Source: Mesorhizobium sp. ES1-1 (lineage in GTDB: Bacteria; Pseudomonadota; Alphaproteobacteria; Rhizobiales; Rhizobiaceae). Taken from it: a stretch of DNA of 64,000 nucleotides. Below, one piece after another: positions 34,126 to 44,045 of this stretch; position 1 is the stretch's first letter; each line of letters begins with the position of its first letter. Under the pieces are notes generated by a model. The model saw nothing but the letters and a program-made list of their open reading frames with translations. It had not been told where the DNA came from and searched no databases. A program made the position numbers and the translations under genes. The stretch is from contig NZ_JAIUGX010000001.1 in assembly GCF_020164785.1 (NCBI RefSeq), positions 124,001-188,000 on the forward strand, given 5' to 3'.

Positions 34126-35190
34126 TTGGCTCGCATCACACTGAGACAATTGCTCGATCACGCCGCCGAATACGGCTACGGCGTGCCTGCTTTCAACATG
34201 AACAATATGGAACAGGGCCTCGCCATCATGGAGGCGGCGGAGGAGACAAAGTCGCCGGTGATCCTGCAGGCCAGCCGCGGCGCCCGCGCCTATGCCAATG
34301 ACGTGGTGCTGGCCAAGCTGATCGACGCGCTGGTCGAAATCCACCCCGACATCCCCGTCTGTATGCATCTCGATCATGGCAACAACGAAGCCACCTGCGT
34401 GACCGCGATCCAGTATGGCTTCACCTCCGTGATGATGGACGGCTCTCTGAAAGAGGACGGCAAGACGCCGGCCGACTACGCTTATAATTCCGGCATCACC
34501 CGGCGCGTCGTCGACATGGCGCATTGGGGTGGCGTCTCGGTGGAGGGCGAGATCGGCGTGCTGGGCTCGCTCGAGAGCGGCGGCGGCGAGCAGGAAGATG
34601 GCCACGGCGTCGAAGGGGCGATCAGCCACGACCAGTTGCTAACCGACCCCGAACAGGCCGTTCAGTTCGTCAAGGACACACATGTCGATGCGCTGGCGGT
34701 GGCCATGGGCACCAGCCATGGCGCTTACAAATTCTCGCGCAAGCCGGACGGCGCGGTGCTGGCCATGAACGTCATCGAGGAAATCCACCGCCGCCTGCCC
34801 AACATGCATCTGGTCATGCACGGTTCGTCCTCGGTGCCCGAGGATCTGCAGGAGATCATCAACAAATATGGCGGTCAGATGAAGCCGACCTGGGGCGTGC
34901 CGGTGGAAGAGATCCAGCGCGGCATCAAGCACGGCGTGCGCAAGATCAACATCGACACGGACAACCGCATGGCGCTGACCGGCGCGATCCGCAAGGTGCT
35001 GACGGAGAATCCGAGCGAGTTCGATCCGCGTAAATATCTGACGCCGGCAATGTCGGCGATGCGCAAGCTCTGCAAGGAACGCTTCGAACAGTTCGGCACT
35101 GCCGGCAACGCAGAGAAGATCAAGCCGCTGCCGGTCGCCGAGATGGCCAAGCGCTACAAGTCGGGCAGCCTCGACCCGAAATTCGGCTGA
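34126..35190 (+). CDS. fba: Class II fructose-bisphosphate aldolase
   Basis: A 354-residue zinc aldolase for fructose-1,6-bisphosphate, of the Calvin-cycle (CbbA-like) subtype common in rhizobia. Zinc and active-site regions are [12 protein letters not shown] near residues 80-91, EGEIGVLG near 140, [13 protein letters not shown] near 196, [13 protein letters not shown] near 228 and [11 protein letters not shown] near 275. I start at TTG 34126, since GGGAG at 34113-34117 is well placed and the family's normal beginning [23 protein letters not shown] follows. It is 160 bases after ribH2. Its DHAP chemistry links it loosely to the mtn genes, but its sequence says FBP. Confidence 0.92.
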   Translation: MARITLRQLLDHAAEYGYGVPAFNMNNMEQGLAIMEAAEETKSPVILQASRGARAYANDVVLAKLIDALVEIHPDIPVCMHLDHGNNEATCVTAIQYGFTSVMMDGSLKEDGKTPADYAYNSGITRRVVDMAHWGGVSVEGEIGVLGSLESGGGEQEDGHGVEGAISHDQLLTDPEQAVQFVKDTHVDALAVAMGTSHGAYKFSRKPDGAVLAMNVIEEIHRRLPNMHLVMHGSSSVPEDLQEIINKYGGQMKPTWGVPVEEIQRGIKHGVRKINIDTDNRMALTGAIRKVLTENPSEFDPRKYLTPAMSAMRKLCKERFEQFGTAGNAEKIKPLPVAEMAKRYKSGSLDPKFG

Positions 35191-35203
35191 TCTCGATCCC
35201 AGC

Positions 35204-35231
35204 GGAACCGCTGGACCATTCCGGCGGTTCC
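35204..35231 (+). terminator. Terminator hairpin after fba
   Basis: GGAACCGCTGG (35204-35214) pairs with CCGGCGGTTCC (35221-35231) with one G-T style mismatch and a 6-base loop, followed by TTCATT. It lies between convergent fba and ftsZ2. Confidence 0.6.
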
Positions 35232-35253
35232 TTCATTGCCCGCGAGATATCGC

Positions 35254-36285
35254 TTATTGAAGCGTGCGCAGGGGCGCCTGGCCGGCACGGTCACGCGCGA
35301 TGCCGGCATCGATATCCTCGACGCTGCGATCGAGCCCGGTCGCGACCACCGAAACCCGGAAGCGCCCTTCCATGCTCTTGTCGAAGATGGCGCCGACGAT
35401 GATGTCGGCATCCTCATAGACCTCTTCGCGGATGCGGGTCGCAGCCTCGTCGACCTCGAACAGGGTCATGTCCCTGCCGCCCGAAATCGAGACCAGCACG
35501 CCCTTGGCGCCCTTCATAGATACTTCGTCGAGCAGAGGATTGGCGATCGCGGCTTCCGCCGCCTTCATCGCCCGGCCCTCGCCGGATGCTTCGCCGGTGC
35601 CCATCATGGCGCGGCCCATGTCGCGCATCACCGATTTCACATCGGCGAAGTCGAGATTGATCAGGCCTTCCTTGACGATCAGATCGGTGATGCAGCTGAC
35701 GCCGGAATAAAGCACCCGGTCGGCGATGACGAAGGCATCGGCAAAGGTGGTCTTGGCGTCGGCGATACGGAACAGGTTCTGGTTGGGGATGACAATGACC
35801 GTGTCGGCGCTTTCGCGCAGCCGTTCGATGCCCTCCTCGGCCATCTGCATGCGGCGCCTGCCTTCGAAGGTGAAAGGCTTGGTGACGACGCCCACCGTCA
35901 GGATGCCGGCCTTGCGTGCCGCCTGGGCGATGATCGGAGCCGCACCGGTTCCGGTGCCGCCGCCCATTCCGGCGGTGACGAAACACATATGTGTGCCGGC
36001 CAGATGATCCATGATCTCGTCGAGCGACTCCTCGGCTGCGGCCCGGCCGATCTCGGGGAGCGATCCTGCGCCCAATCCTTCGGTCACGTGGGCGCCGAGC
36101 TGGATCAGCCGCGTCGCTTTCGACATGGTCAGCGCCTGGGCGTCCGTGTTGGCCGCGATGAACTCCGTCCCCTGGAGTTGTTCCGCGATCATGTTGTTGA
36201 CCGCGTTGCCGCCGCCGCCTCCAACGCCGATAACGGTGATCTTAGGCCTCATCTCGGAGATTTCGGGCTTCTTGAACTCGGCCAT
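35254..36285 (-). CDS. ftsZ2: FtsZ2, second tubulin-like division protein lacking the C-terminal tail
   Basis: A 343-residue FtsZ. It has the GTP-binding tubulin signature [12 protein letters not shown] (residues 106-117), [14 protein letters not shown] near 20-32 and the synergy loop NLDFADV with N210, D212 and D215, so it should bind and hydrolyse GTP in a polymer. It ends about where the globular core ends and lacks the long linker and the conserved tail that binds FtsA and ZipA. That matches the short FtsZ2 described in Sinorhizobium beside a full-length FtsZ1. ATG 36285 has AAGGAG upstream. It is not in a cell-division cluster. Its role in division is not essential in known relatives. 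Confidence 0.93.
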   Translation of the reverse strand: MAEFKKPEISEMRPKITVIGVGGGGGNAVNNMIAEQLQGTEFIAANTDAQALTMSKATRLIQLGAHVTEGLGAGSLPEIGRAAAEESLDEIMDHLAGTHMCFVTAGMGGGTGTGAAPIIAQAARKAGILTVGVVTKPFTFEGRRRMQMAEEGIERLRESADTVIVIPNQNLFRIADAKTTFADAFVIADRVLYSGVSCITDLIVKEGLINLDFADVKSVMRDMGRAMMGTGEASGEGRAMKAAEAAIANPLLDEVSMKGAKGVLVSISGGRDMTLFEVDEAATRIREEVYEDADIIVGAIFDKSMEGRFRVSVVATGLDRSVEDIDAGIARDRAGQAPLRTLQ

Positions 36286-36316
36286 GCCTGTTTCTCCTTC
36301 GCCAATCGCGTGCGCT

Positions 36317-36460
36317 TCACGGCTCATCCGCAGACTGCCCGCACACATTGCGATCGAGCGGCATGTCGCGAATCAGTCCGCCGATAGCTACCCCAAAAAG
36401 CCAGAGTGCGGCCAGAGGTGCAAGGGCGCCCGAGGTCAAGATTTGTGATGGCGACAGCAT
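36317..36460 (-). CDS. Possible small membrane peptide upstream of ftsZ2
   Basis: A 47-codon frame in the 296-base gap 36286-36581, with one hydrophobic segment ([19 protein letters not shown]) after a short polar start. It has no good ribosome-binding site and only moderate coding bias. It ends 32 bases before ftsZ2 on the same strand. I do not recognise it; it may be a chance frame. Confidence 0.25.
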   Translation of the reverse strand: MLSPSQILTSGALAPLAALWLFGVAIGGLIRDMPLDRNVCGQSADEP

Positions 36461-36581
36461 CGCCTGCCGAGAGGTCAGTGGTCGCTGCATGGCCGGCACG
36501 CACATTTCCAGTTGACCGCGGAATCCGCCCGACACCTGATGACGACCGCAGAATCACTGCGCGGATCGACGAGGAATGACC

Positions 36582-37697
36582 ATGGAACCAATCTGGGCCG
36601 TCGGCCTGATGACCGGCACCGTGCTTGACGGCAATATCGACGTCGCGCTGATCAAGACCGATGGCGAAAGCATCGCCGATTTCGGCACCTATCGGCTGAT
36701 GCCCTATCCTCCGTCGATTCGCTCGCTTCTTGAAGACACGCTGAAAGAGGCACGAGCCTGGAACTTCGATGGACCCGAGCCGGAGATCTTTCGCGAGGCC
36801 GAGGACGCGCTGACGCGAGCCCAGTCAGCGGCGGTCGAAGAGCTGGTCGAGGGCCATGGCATGACGATGGCCGAGATCGGCGTGGTCGGCTTTCATGGCC
36901 AGACCGTGCTGCATCGCGCTCCGCAGCCAGGCAGGATCGGCCAGACGCGGCAGCTCGGCGACGGCGAGTTGATGCATTCCATCCTGGGCACGAAGGTTGC
37001 CTACGACTTCCGCTCGGCCGATGTCCGCGCCGGCGGACAAGGCGCGCCACTGGCTGCCGCCTATCATACCGCGCTGATGCGCAGTGCGGGTGCCAGCGGC
37101 GAAGTGGCCGTGCTCAACCTCGGCGGCGTCGGCAACATTACCTGGTGGGACGGCGCAAACAATGTCGTCGCTTTCGACACCGGGCCTGCCAACGCACCGC
37201 TCAACGATTTCATCAAGGCAAGGGGTCTCGGCGAGATGGACCGCGACGGCACGCTCGGCCGCGCGGGAACTGTCGACGAGGCGCGGCTGGCCAGACTGCT
37301 GCAACATCCCTATCTGACGAAGCCCTATCCGAAGTCACTCGATCGTTTCGACTTCGGCGCCGCAATGGCCGACGGCTTGAATGCCGAGGACGGCGCGGCC
37401 TTGCTGACCGCCTTCACCGCCGCCGCCGTCGGCAAGGCGCTCGACCTTCTGCCGACACGACCCAAGAAACTGGTGGTCAGCGGCGGCGGCCGCCACAACC
37501 CGACGATGATGGCGATGCTTGCCAGCCGCGCCGGTGTCGAGGTGATGCTTGCCGAAAGCCTTGGCTGGAGCGGCGACGCGGTGGAAGCGGAGTGTTTTGC
37601 CTTCCTCGCCGTCCGGGTGCTGCGCGGCCTGCCGATCAGTTTTCCGAGCACGACCGGCGCGCCGATGCCGATGCTCGGCGGAAAACTCGCTGGATAG
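36582..37697 (+). CDS. anmK: Anhydro-N-acetylmuramic acid kinase
   Basis: A 371-residue sugar kinase that opens and phosphorylates 1,6-anhydro-N-acetylmuramic acid in cell-wall recycling, giving MurNAc-6-phosphate. It has the family's [18 protein letters not shown] near the start (ATP-site glycine and the DG pair), [12 protein letters not shown] near 106-117, [24 protein letters not shown] (metal and sugar site) and [13 protein letters not shown] 36582 has GAGGA 6 bases upstream; ATG 36576 is an alternative. It is divergent from ftsZ2. MurQ-type etherase is not adjacent. Confidence 0.92.
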   Translation: MEPIWAVGLMTGTVLDGNIDVALIKTDGESIADFGTYRLMPYPPSIRSLLEDTLKEARAWNFDGPEPEIFREAEDALTRAQSAAVEELVEGHGMTMAEIGVVGFHGQTVLHRAPQPGRIGQTRQLGDGELMHSILGTKVAYDFRSADVRAGGQGAPLAAAYHTALMRSAGASGEVAVLNLGGVGNITWWDGANNVVAFDTGPANAPLNDFIKARGLGEMDRDGTLGRAGTVDEARLARLLQHPYLTKPYPKSLDRFDFGAAMADGLNAEDGAALLTAFTAAAVGKALDLLPTRPKKLVVSGGGRHNPTMMAMLASRAGVEVMLAESLGWSGDAVEAECFAFLAVRVLRGLPISFPSTTGAPMPMLGGKLAG

Positions 37698-37729
37698 GGC
37701 TAGTTTGCCGGGATCCAAAACGGAACTCG

Positions 37730-38185
37730 CTACGCGCTGACCCCTGCATCGTTCTGATCCGCTGCCACCAATGACTTGCGCAGAAAGATGCGGTCGCGGC
37801 CCACAGGGAAATCGGCAAGCGTGCCGAAAGGCTGGTAGCCTTGGCGCTGATAGGTCTTGGCGGCGACCGGATTGAAGGTGTCTATCCAGGCGTTTCGACA
37901 GCCGCGCTTCATGGCCTCATGCTCGGCGGCATCCAGCATCTTGCCGGCCATGCCTTGGCCGCGCAATTTCTCATCGACCCAGAGCCACTGAACAAAAAGC
38001 CAGCCCCAGGCGGTGTAGCCGGAGATGCCGGCGACGACCGCGCCAGCATCGTCCCGCACAAACACGGCAAGCGCCTTGCGGCCTGATGGGCCGACATCGC
38101 CGTCATTGAATGCCGTCAGGCGCTCGCCAAGATAGGCGAGCTCTTCCGGCATGGGATCCGCGGTGGTTTCGAGCGTCGTGTTCAC
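37730..38185 (-). CDS. GNAT-family acetyltransferase
   Basis: A 151-residue N-acetyltransferase. The acetyl-CoA-binding motif is LWVDEKLRGQGMAGKMLDAAEHEAMKRGC (about residues 68-96), followed by the family's WIDTFNPVAAKTYQRQGYQPFG. Its start overlaps the stop of the flavoprotein gene upstream (ATGA at 38185-38182), so the two are co-translated. The substrate is unknown; within this unit an amine or amino acid is plausible. Confidence 0.85.
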   Translation of the reverse strand: MNTTLETTADPMPEELAYLGERLTAFNDGDVGPSGRKALAVFVRDDAGAVVAGISGYTAWGWLFVQWLWVDEKLRGQGMAGKMLDAAEHEAMKRGCRNAWIDTFNPVAAKTYQRQGYQPFGTLADFPVGRDRIFLRKSLVAADQNDAGVSA

Positions 38186-39591
38186 GGCATTTCCGCAGGC
38201 GTAGGCGGGACAAGGTCGAAGACCCGCCCGCGATTAAGGATGTTTGCAGGGTCGAAGACTGCCTTTAGCCGCCGCATGGTGGCAATCTCGGCGTCGCTGC
38301 GCACCAGATGCAGCCATTGCTTCTTGTCGAGGCCGATCCCGTGCTCGGCCGAGACGCCGCCTCCGGCCGCAGCCACGCCACGGTAGATGGTGTCATAGGC
38401 CGCGGCCGGATCGACCGTGCGAACCTGATAATGCAAATTGCCGTCGCCCAGATGACCGAAGACATAGATGTCGGCGGCGGGATCGGCGGCGTGAATTGCG
38501 ATGTCGGCTTCGCCGAGGAAGGCTCCCATGCGCGCCAGCGGGACGCTGATGTCCACCCCGACCAGGCCTTTCATCGAAAACAGAACGCGATTGGCATCCT
38601 CGCGTACGTCCCACAGAGCCCGGAATTCGCGCGGCGACTGCGAGACGACGACGTCGTCTGCGATGCCATCCTCGATCGCCCGCATCAGCACTTCGGTGAA
38701 GCGCTCGCCGTCACGCTCGGGCTCGCTGCCCTGGATTTCGGCCAGCACATAGACGGGCGAGCCGGCAGGCAGCGGCGCCGGCATGGCCATGGTGGCGACC
38801 ATGATGTCGTAGAGTGGCGCGAAATTGACCTCGTAGGCGGACAGGAGCGGGCCAAGGCTTTGCCGCAGCAATCCCAACAGGGCGATTGCCGCGTCGAGCG
38901 AAGGGAGCGCGCAGAAGGCGTTGATCTCGGAGGCCGGCTTCGGATGCAGCCGCAGCGCGGCGCGGGTGACGACGCCAAGCGTCCCTTCGGTACCGATGAA
39001 AAGCTGGCTGAGATCGTAACCGGAGTTGTCCTTTCGCAGACCCTTCAGCGATGTCAGCACGCTGCCATCGGCAAGCACGGCTTCGAGCCCCAGGACCTGC
39101 GCCCGGTACATGCCGTAGCGCAAGACGCGTATGCCCCCGGCATTGGTAGCGATATTGCCGCCAACCGTCGCCGAGCCGCGCGCGCCGATGTCGACGCCGA
39201 ACATCAACCCGGCGCCATCCGCGGCTTCCTGCACGGATTGCATCGTCGCCCCAGCGCCGGCGACGATGCTGGCTTCCTGACGGTCCGGCGCCGCCACGCC
39301 CGTCATGCGCTCCATCGACAGCACCACCTCACCCGGCTTGACGCGCGCGGCGCCAGTCAGCCCGGTGCGCCCTCCCTGCACGACAACAGGCTGGCCGAGA
39401 CGGCCGCAGGTGATCAGCGCTGCCGCTACGCCCTCGGTGTCGCGCGGGCGCAGAACCGCTTCGGGGAGCGCGCCCAGCTTGCCGTCGGGATCGTCGCGAT
39501 ACCGCTGGTCCACGTCGGGGCCGGCGATCACGCCGCCAGCGCCCAGCCGGTCGCCGAGAGCCGCTAGAAGCTGTTCTGTTTCGGGTGACAT
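38182..39591 (-). CDS. FAD-linked oxidase, D-2-hydroxyglutarate dehydrogenase / GlcD family
   Basis: A 469-residue flavoprotein of the PCMH fold. The FAD domain shows VVVQGGRTGLTGAARV near residues 69-84, FGVDIGARGSATVGGNIATNAGGIRVLRYGM near 131-161, and the C-terminal cap has YVFGHLGDGNLHYQV and SAEHGIGLDKKQWLH, which hold the metal-binding histidines. These marks fit D-2-hydroxyglutarate or D-lactate dehydrogenases. It follows the GntR, phospholyase, kinase and deacylase genes on the same strand after 98 bases. In the lysine degradation route through 2-oxoadipate, D-2-hydroxyglutarate is oxidised by this family, which suits a pathway ending at 2-oxoglutarate. Confidence 0.85.
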   Translation of the reverse strand: MSPETEQLLAALGDRLGAGGVIAGPDVDQRYRDDPDGKLGALPEAVLRPRDTEGVAAALITCGRLGQPVVVQGGRTGLTGAARVKPGEVVLSMERMTGVAAPDRQEASIVAGAGATMQSVQEAADGAGLMFGVDIGARGSATVGGNIATNAGGIRVLRYGMYRAQVLGLEAVLADGSVLTSLKGLRKDNSGYDLSQLFIGTEGTLGVVTRAALRLHPKPASEINAFCALPSLDAAIALLGLLRQSLGPLLSAYEVNFAPLYDIMVATMAMPAPLPAGSPVYVLAEIQGSEPERDGERFTEVLMRAIEDGIADDVVVSQSPREFRALWDVREDANRVLFSMKGLVGVDISVPLARMGAFLGEADIAIHAADPAADIYVFGHLGDGNLHYQVRTVDPAAAYDTIYRGVAAAGGGVSAEHGIGLDKKQWLHLVRSDAEIATMRRLKAVFDPANILNRGRVFDLVPPTPAEMP

Positions 39592-39689
39592 CGATCAATC
39601 CTAGTCATGATCGCACGCCGGTCAAACCCTCGTCATCCTGCGCGACCGTCTGGACGAAAGGAAGACCATCGGACATGCCATGCCGGCGG

Positions 39690-40346
39690 TCACCCGGTTA
39701 CTCGAAGCGTTGCGGACAAGATAGCGGCGGCTGCGGCGATGTCCTGTTCGATGGACAGCCGAACGGCCGCGGCGTCCCCCTGATCCAGCGCCGCGACAAT
39801 CCTGACATGCGCGTCATTGGACTGCGGAACGTAGTCATCGGCCTGCATAAGCAGCGTGAGATAGGGCCCGACCCGACCCCAGAGGTCGCGGATCATGTTG
39901 AACAGGATCGGCGCACCGGCATGCCCGTAGATGGCGAAGTGAAAAAGTTCATTCAGCCTGAGATACGCTTTTGCGTCACCTGCCTCGATAGCCTGCCGCA
40001 TGCCGGCGAGCGTCGTCCGCAGGTCGGCCAGTCCGCTTTGCGTCATCCGCGATGCCGCCATTTCACCGGCCAGCCCCTCGACGGCGACCCGGATGCGCGT
40101 CAGTTCCTCGAAGGCGGATGAGGTCAGCAGGGGCACAATGACCGATCGGTTGTTCTGCATTTCGAGCAGCCGCTCGGCGACGAGCCTTTGCAGCGCCTCG
40201 CGGATCGGCGTCGTGGAGATGCCGAAGGTTTCGGCGAGTTTGCGGATCACCAATGCCTGTCCGGGGCTGAAGCCGCCTGAAATCAGCTCCTGTTTGAGCG
40301 CGACATAGGCGCGGTCATTGAGGGTCTGGTGCTCAAGCTTCAGCAT
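39690..40346 (-). CDS. GntR-family regulator with FCD ligand domain
   Basis: A 218-residue regulator. The winged-helix part has NDRAYVALKQELISGGFSPGQALVIRKLAETFGISTTPIREALQRLVAERLLE (about residues 10-62), and the all-helical FCD domain has the metal-ligand histidines in LNELFHFAIYGHAG and SNDAHVRIVAAL. ATG 40346 is used, 11 bases after the phospholyase stop; a TTG at 40364 would overlap that gene. It is embedded in the unit and probably represses it. A weak dyad at 44046-44071 in front of the first gene may be its site. Confidence 0.87.
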   Translation of the reverse strand: MLKLEHQTLNDRAYVALKQELISGGFSPGQALVIRKLAETFGISTTPIREALQRLVAERLLEMQNNRSVIVPLLTSSAFEELTRIRVAVEGLAGEMAASRMTQSGLADLRTTLAGMRQAIEAGDAKAYLRLNELFHFAIYGHAGAPILFNMIRDLWGRVGPYLTLLMQADDYVPQSNDAHVRIVAALDQGDAAAVRLSIEQDIAAAAAILSATLRVTG

Positions 40347-40357
40347 GCACAGGCCCG

Positions 40358-41662
40358 TCACCAATGCGACAATGCGCGGTCGAGCGTCTCGGCCAGCTGC
40401 TCGGCATTGTCGCGCGCAAACGGCAAGGGCGGCCTGATCTTCAACACATTGCCGCGCGGACCGCAGGACGAGATCAGCACGCCGTCCTCGCGCATGGCTT
40501 CGACAACCGCCGATGTCTTGGTGGCAGCAAGTGACTCGTCACCGTCGGCTTCCAGCTCAACGCCGAAATAAAGCCCGTTGTGCCTGACATCGGCGACCGC
40601 GCCGTGCCGGCTTTGCAAGGCGTCCAAAAGATCGCGCGTATAGGCGCCGACATCGCGCGCATTCTCGATCAACCCCTCGCCCTCTATGACGTCGAGCACC
40701 GCGATGCCGACCGCAGCCGCGACCGGATTGCCCCCGAAAGTGTTGAAGTAGCCGGTGTTCGAGCCGAACGAAGCGACAAGCGCCGGCCGCACCAGAACGG
40801 CGCCCATGGGATGGCCATCGCCGATCGGCTTGCCCATGGTGACGATGTCTGGCTCGATGCCGTAATTGGCAAAGCCCCACATGCCCTGGCCAAGCCGGCC
40901 GAAGCCGGACTGGACCTCGTCCGCGATGATGATGCCGCCGGCTGCTCTGACGTGATTCGCCGCCTCGCGCATGACAGCCGCACCGGGAAAGAAGATGCCG
41001 TCGCTGGAAAAAGCCGAGTCGAAAAGCAGTGCGGCAGGCCGGATATTTTGTGCGCGCATGTCGTCGATAGCGGCAGCTACGTTGCTGGCAAAGTCGCGCG
41101 CGGCGCGACCACGGTCGCGGAACGTGTCCGGCGCGGCGACGGTCCGGTGATGCGTGCCCACGCCCCGGGCGCCAACCGCGGCCGGCGATAGCTGCGCGGT
41201 GGCGATCGTCGCGCCGTGGTAGGCGAAGTCGGTGATGATCACGCCTGTCCCGCCGCTCGAATGCTGGGCGATGCGGATGGCCAGGTCGTTGGCTTCGCTG
41301 CCGGTGCAGGTGAACATGGCGTGGCCGAGATGGGACGGGGCGGTACCGAGCAATTTTTCCGCGTAGTCGAGGATGATTTCGCTGAGATAGCGCGTGTGCG
41401 TATTGAGCGTAGCGGCCTGCCCGGCCAGCGCCTCGACAACGCGCGGATGGCAGTGACCGACCGAGGCGACATTGTTGTAGGCATCGAGGAACTTGCGGCC
41501 CTGTGCGTCGTAGAGCCAGACGCCGCTGCCGCGCACCAGATGGATCGGGTTGCCGTAGAAGGCTCGATAGGTTGGGCCAAGCAATCTGGCGCGGCGTTCG
41601 AGCAGCGCGCTATCCGAGACCGTGGCGTCCTTGTTTTCAGAAAATGGCGAGGACTGGGACAC
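40358..41662 (-). CDS. PLP-dependent class III aminotransferase-fold phospholyase (AGXT2L-like)
   Basis: A 434-residue PLP enzyme. The cofactor-binding aspartate is D248 in [12 protein letters not shown] and the Schiff-base lysine is K278 in [27 protein letters not shown] near 117-132 binds phosphate. The closest named group is the AGXT2L type, which removes phosphate and ammonia from phosphoethanolamine or 5-phosphohydroxylysine instead of transaminating. The neighbour 6 bases upstream encodes the matching small-molecule kinase family, which in other genomes is the usual partner. Together they would turn 5-hydroxylysine into 2-aminoadipate semialdehyde; ordinary transamination remains possible. 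Confidence 0.82.
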   Translation of the reverse strand: MSQSSPFSENKDATVSDSALLERRARLLGPTYRAFYGNPIHLVRGSGVWLYDAQGRKFLDAYNNVASVGHCHPRVVEALAGQAATLNTHTRYLSEIILDYAEKLLGTAPSHLGHAMFTCTGSEANDLAIRIAQHSSGGTGVIITDFAYHGATIATAQLSPAAVGARGVGTHHRTVAAPDTFRDRGRAARDFASNVAAAIDDMRAQNIRPAALLFDSAFSSDGIFFPGAAVMREAANHVRAAGGIIIADEVQSGFGRLGQGMWGFANYGIEPDIVTMGKPIGDGHPMGAVLVRPALVASFGSNTGYFNTFGGNPVAAAVGIAVLDVIEGEGLIENARDVGAYTRDLLDALQSRHGAVADVRHNGLYFGVELEADGDESLAATKTSAVVEAMREDGVLISSCGPRGNVLKIRPPLPFARDNAEQLAETLDRALSHW

Positions 41663-41668
41663 GTGCGT

Positions 41669-42727
41669 CTACTCCGGATTGGAATGGTCGAGGAAATAGC
41701 GGCGGGCATCAGCGGACGAGAGCGCGTCCAGCCTTTCGAGCGAGGTCCAGACCTCGGTGATCAGGCGCAGGACATAGTCGCGCTTGGCCGGGAAGCGCTC
41801 GGCCTGCCAACTGGCGATGTTGGCGATGAGGGCAAGCCTTGCGCGGATCAGCTCGAAAAGAATGCCGATCTCTTCCGCCTCGAGCGGCTGCACAGACTGG
41901 TAACCCGCGACGAAGCGCGCGGCGGGCGCCAGCGGGTGGCCTTCCGCCGGCCAGCGATAGACGGCGCCGATGGCGAGGTCGCAGATCAGCGGTGAATGGA
42001 TCATATCGCCGAAGTCGAGAATGCCGCTGACCAGTTCCGGCCGCGAGGCGTCCATCACCACATTGTAGGAATTCATGTCGTTGTGGACAATCTGGGCGCG
42101 CAGTTTCGGGATGACAGGCGCCGCGTGCGCTTCGAAGGCGTCGATCGCGCGTTCCACCAACGCACGATTGCCGGGGTCGGTAATATCACCCGACATCGGG
42201 CGCGTCTTGGCGACCTTGCGGATATCCCAGAGCAGATCGCTGCCGGCAGCGGGATGGAAGAAGCCGCGTAGCGCCTTACCGAGCCGCGCGAGAAAGACGC
42301 CGAGATTGCGATCCTGCGCAGCCGAGGGGGGCGAGCGCGACAGCAACACGCCCGGAAGATAGGTAACCAACCGGATGATGCGCGGCGCCGATCCGGCCAC
42401 GCCGATGGCGAATTGCGCTTCACCCCGCAGGCTCTTGCGCACCGAAGGCACCGGCAAGGTCGGGTCGACCAGCGCGATGTGATCGAGCGCCTTGTTCTGG
42501 AAATCGGTGAAGCCCGCCTCTTCCGCCGGATGAGAGATTTTCAGGACGAACTCGCCGTCTTCCTCCGTCTTGATGTGGAAGTTATGGTCGCGCTCCCCAG
42601 GCAATGGGCGCGCGCTGCCGGTGAGCCCGTAGTGCTCGGCCAGGATGGCCAATGCGTCGGCTTCGGAAGCATCCGGCGCATCCTCGGCAAGCGTCTCTCC
42701 GAAGGCGTCTGGCGCGGCCGCACTCAC
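41669..42727 (-). CDS. Aminoglycoside-phosphotransferase-fold kinase, hydroxylysine kinase-like
   Basis: A 352-residue kinase of the APH/choline-kinase fold. It has LPGERDHNFHIKTEEDGEFVLKIS near residues 42-65 (nucleotide loop and lysine), the catalytic IVHNDMNSYNVVMD at 213-226 and the metal-binding DFGDM at 238-242. The start is GTG 42727, overlapping the stop of the M20 gene (GTGA). Homologues include mammalian hydroxylysine kinase and bacterial proteins fused or paired with AGXT2L-type lyases, as here. It should phosphorylate an amino alcohol such as 5-hydroxylysine. Confidence 0.8.
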   Translation of the reverse strand: MSAAAPDAFGETLAEDAPDASEADALAILAEHYGLTGSARPLPGERDHNFHIKTEEDGEFVLKISHPAEEAGFTDFQNKALDHIALVDPTLPVPSVRKSLRGEAQFAIGVAGSAPRIIRLVTYLPGVLLSRSPPSAAQDRNLGVFLARLGKALRGFFHPAAGSDLLWDIRKVAKTRPMSGDITDPGNRALVERAIDAFEAHAAPVIPKLRAQIVHNDMNSYNVVMDASRPELVSGILDFGDMIHSPLICDLAIGAVYRWPAEGHPLAPAARFVAGYQSVQPLEAEEIGILFELIRARLALIANIASWQAERFPAKRDYVLRLITEVWTSLERLDALSSADARRYFLDHSNPE

Positions 42728-44025
42728 GCGCTGGCCCCGGGTTCGATGGGTTCGAGGCCGCACCAATCGGCGATGAACAGCGCGATTGTTTGGGTGACCT
42801 TGCGGACCGAGTCCAGGTCGACTGCCTCGTCATAGCCATGCGGCATGCGGCAGATCGGACCGTAGACGATCGCCGGCGTATCGGCATAAAGGCCGAAGAA
42901 GCGCGCATCAGTGGTCGCGGAGGTGACGTGTTCCTGCAGCGGCTCGCCCCAGACGGCAACATGGCTGCGCCGCAGCACGGCCTCCATTTCGTCGGCACCC
43001 TCCAGCACATAGCCTTCGGCCATGAAGCCGTTGTAGGTCATCGTCGGCGGGCGATTGGCCAGGAAGGGGTCAGCGCGTGCCGCATCGGCGATGCAGGCTT
43101 CCAACTCGGCCCGGGCGCTCTCGAGGCTCTGGCCGGGATAGGTCGCAACCCGCATCTCGAACACGCAGCGCGCGGGCACGCTCGATGTCCATTCACCGCC
43201 CTCGATCTTGCCGAGATTGAAACGGATCGGATGCGGATGGTCGTAGAAATGCGGATCATCGACCTTGCGCGCGTTCCACACGACCTCCAGCTGCTTCAGC
43301 GCCTGGATGATAAGGAAGGCCTTTTCGATGGCGTTTGATCCGGCGGAGAAGGCTCCCGAGGCATGGCGCGGATCACCTTCGACCTCCACCCGGAACCAGA
43401 TCGGCCCGACCTGCGCCCGCATCAGCCTTGGCTCCAGCGGCTCCGGGATGAAGGCGGCGTCGGCGCGGTAGCCGCGCTGCAGGCAGGCAAGCGCGCCATT
43501 GCCGGTGCACTCTTCCTCGACCACCGACTGCAGGAAGATCTTCGCGGCCGGCTGATAGCCAAGACCCCGCAACGCGGCCAGCGCATAGAGGCATGCCGAC
43601 AGGCCGGCCTTCATGTCCCCGGCGCCCCGGCCATGCATCCAGCCATCCTCGATGGCCGGGTCGTATGGATCGCGAACCCAGCGGTCCAACGGCCCGGTCG
43701 GCACCACGTCGATATGGCCGTTGAGAATCAGGGACCGGCCGGTCGCATTTCGCGGCGTGTGGGTGGCGACCACATTGAAGGCATCGTCATAGGAGACCGC
43801 CACTGGCGAAAAGCCCGGCAGATCGCGGATGTCCTCGACATCGACCCGCCACATGTCGACCGTATACCCGTGTGCCTCATAGGTGTCCGCCATGAACGAT
43901 TGCGCTGCATGTTCTTGGCCCCTCTGTGAAGGGAAGCGTACGAGTTCGGCCAGGAAAGAGACCTGCCGCGCGAAGCCATCATCCACTGCGCTGAGTATGG
44001 CCTCGTCGGCGATCCGTTCTGTCAT
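42724..44025 (-). CDS. M20-family metallopeptidase / deacylase (ArgE/DapE type)
   Basis: A 433-residue zinc enzyme of the M20 family. Zinc and catalytic residues are seen in NGHIDVVPTGP (H104, D106), GRGAGDMKAG (bridging D137) and VVEEECTGNGA (E170, E171). A C-terminal histidine is in GPICRMPHGYDEAVDL. The family removes acyl groups from amino acids (acetylornithine deacetylase, succinyl-diaminopimelate desuccinylase). I place the start at ATG 44025; an in-frame ATG 39 bases upstream and much longer open sequence further upstream lack support. It heads the unit with kinase, lyase and GntR, and may release hydroxylysine or a related amino acid from an N-acyl or dipeptide form. Confidence 0.86.
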   Translation of the reverse strand: MTERIADEAILSAVDDGFARQVSFLAELVRFPSQRGQEHAAQSFMADTYEAHGYTVDMWRVDVEDIRDLPGFSPVAVSYDDAFNVVATHTPRNATGRSLILNGHIDVVPTGPLDRWVRDPYDPAIEDGWMHGRGAGDMKAGLSACLYALAALRGLGYQPAAKIFLQSVVEEECTGNGALACLQRGYRADAAFIPEPLEPRLMRAQVGPIWFRVEVEGDPRHASGAFSAGSNAIEKAFLIIQALKQLEVVWNARKVDDPHFYDHPHPIRFNLGKIEGGEWTSSVPARCVFEMRVATYPGQSLESARAELEACIADAARADPFLANRPPTMTYNGFMAEGYVLEGADEMEAVLRRSHVAVWGEPLQEHVTSATTDARFFGLYADTPAIVYGPICRMPHGYDEAVDLDSVRKVTQTIALFIADWCGLEPIEPGASA

Positions 44026-44045
44026 GTGATGTCGCTTTTCAATCG

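Noticed and set aside
34126..35190. Idea that fba is the aldolase of the methylthioribulose-phosphate route
   Set aside because: Its motifs and length are those of class II fructose-bisphosphate aldolase (CbbA type), while the known shunt uses a FucA-like class II aldolase. The fusion at 24271 is a better fit.
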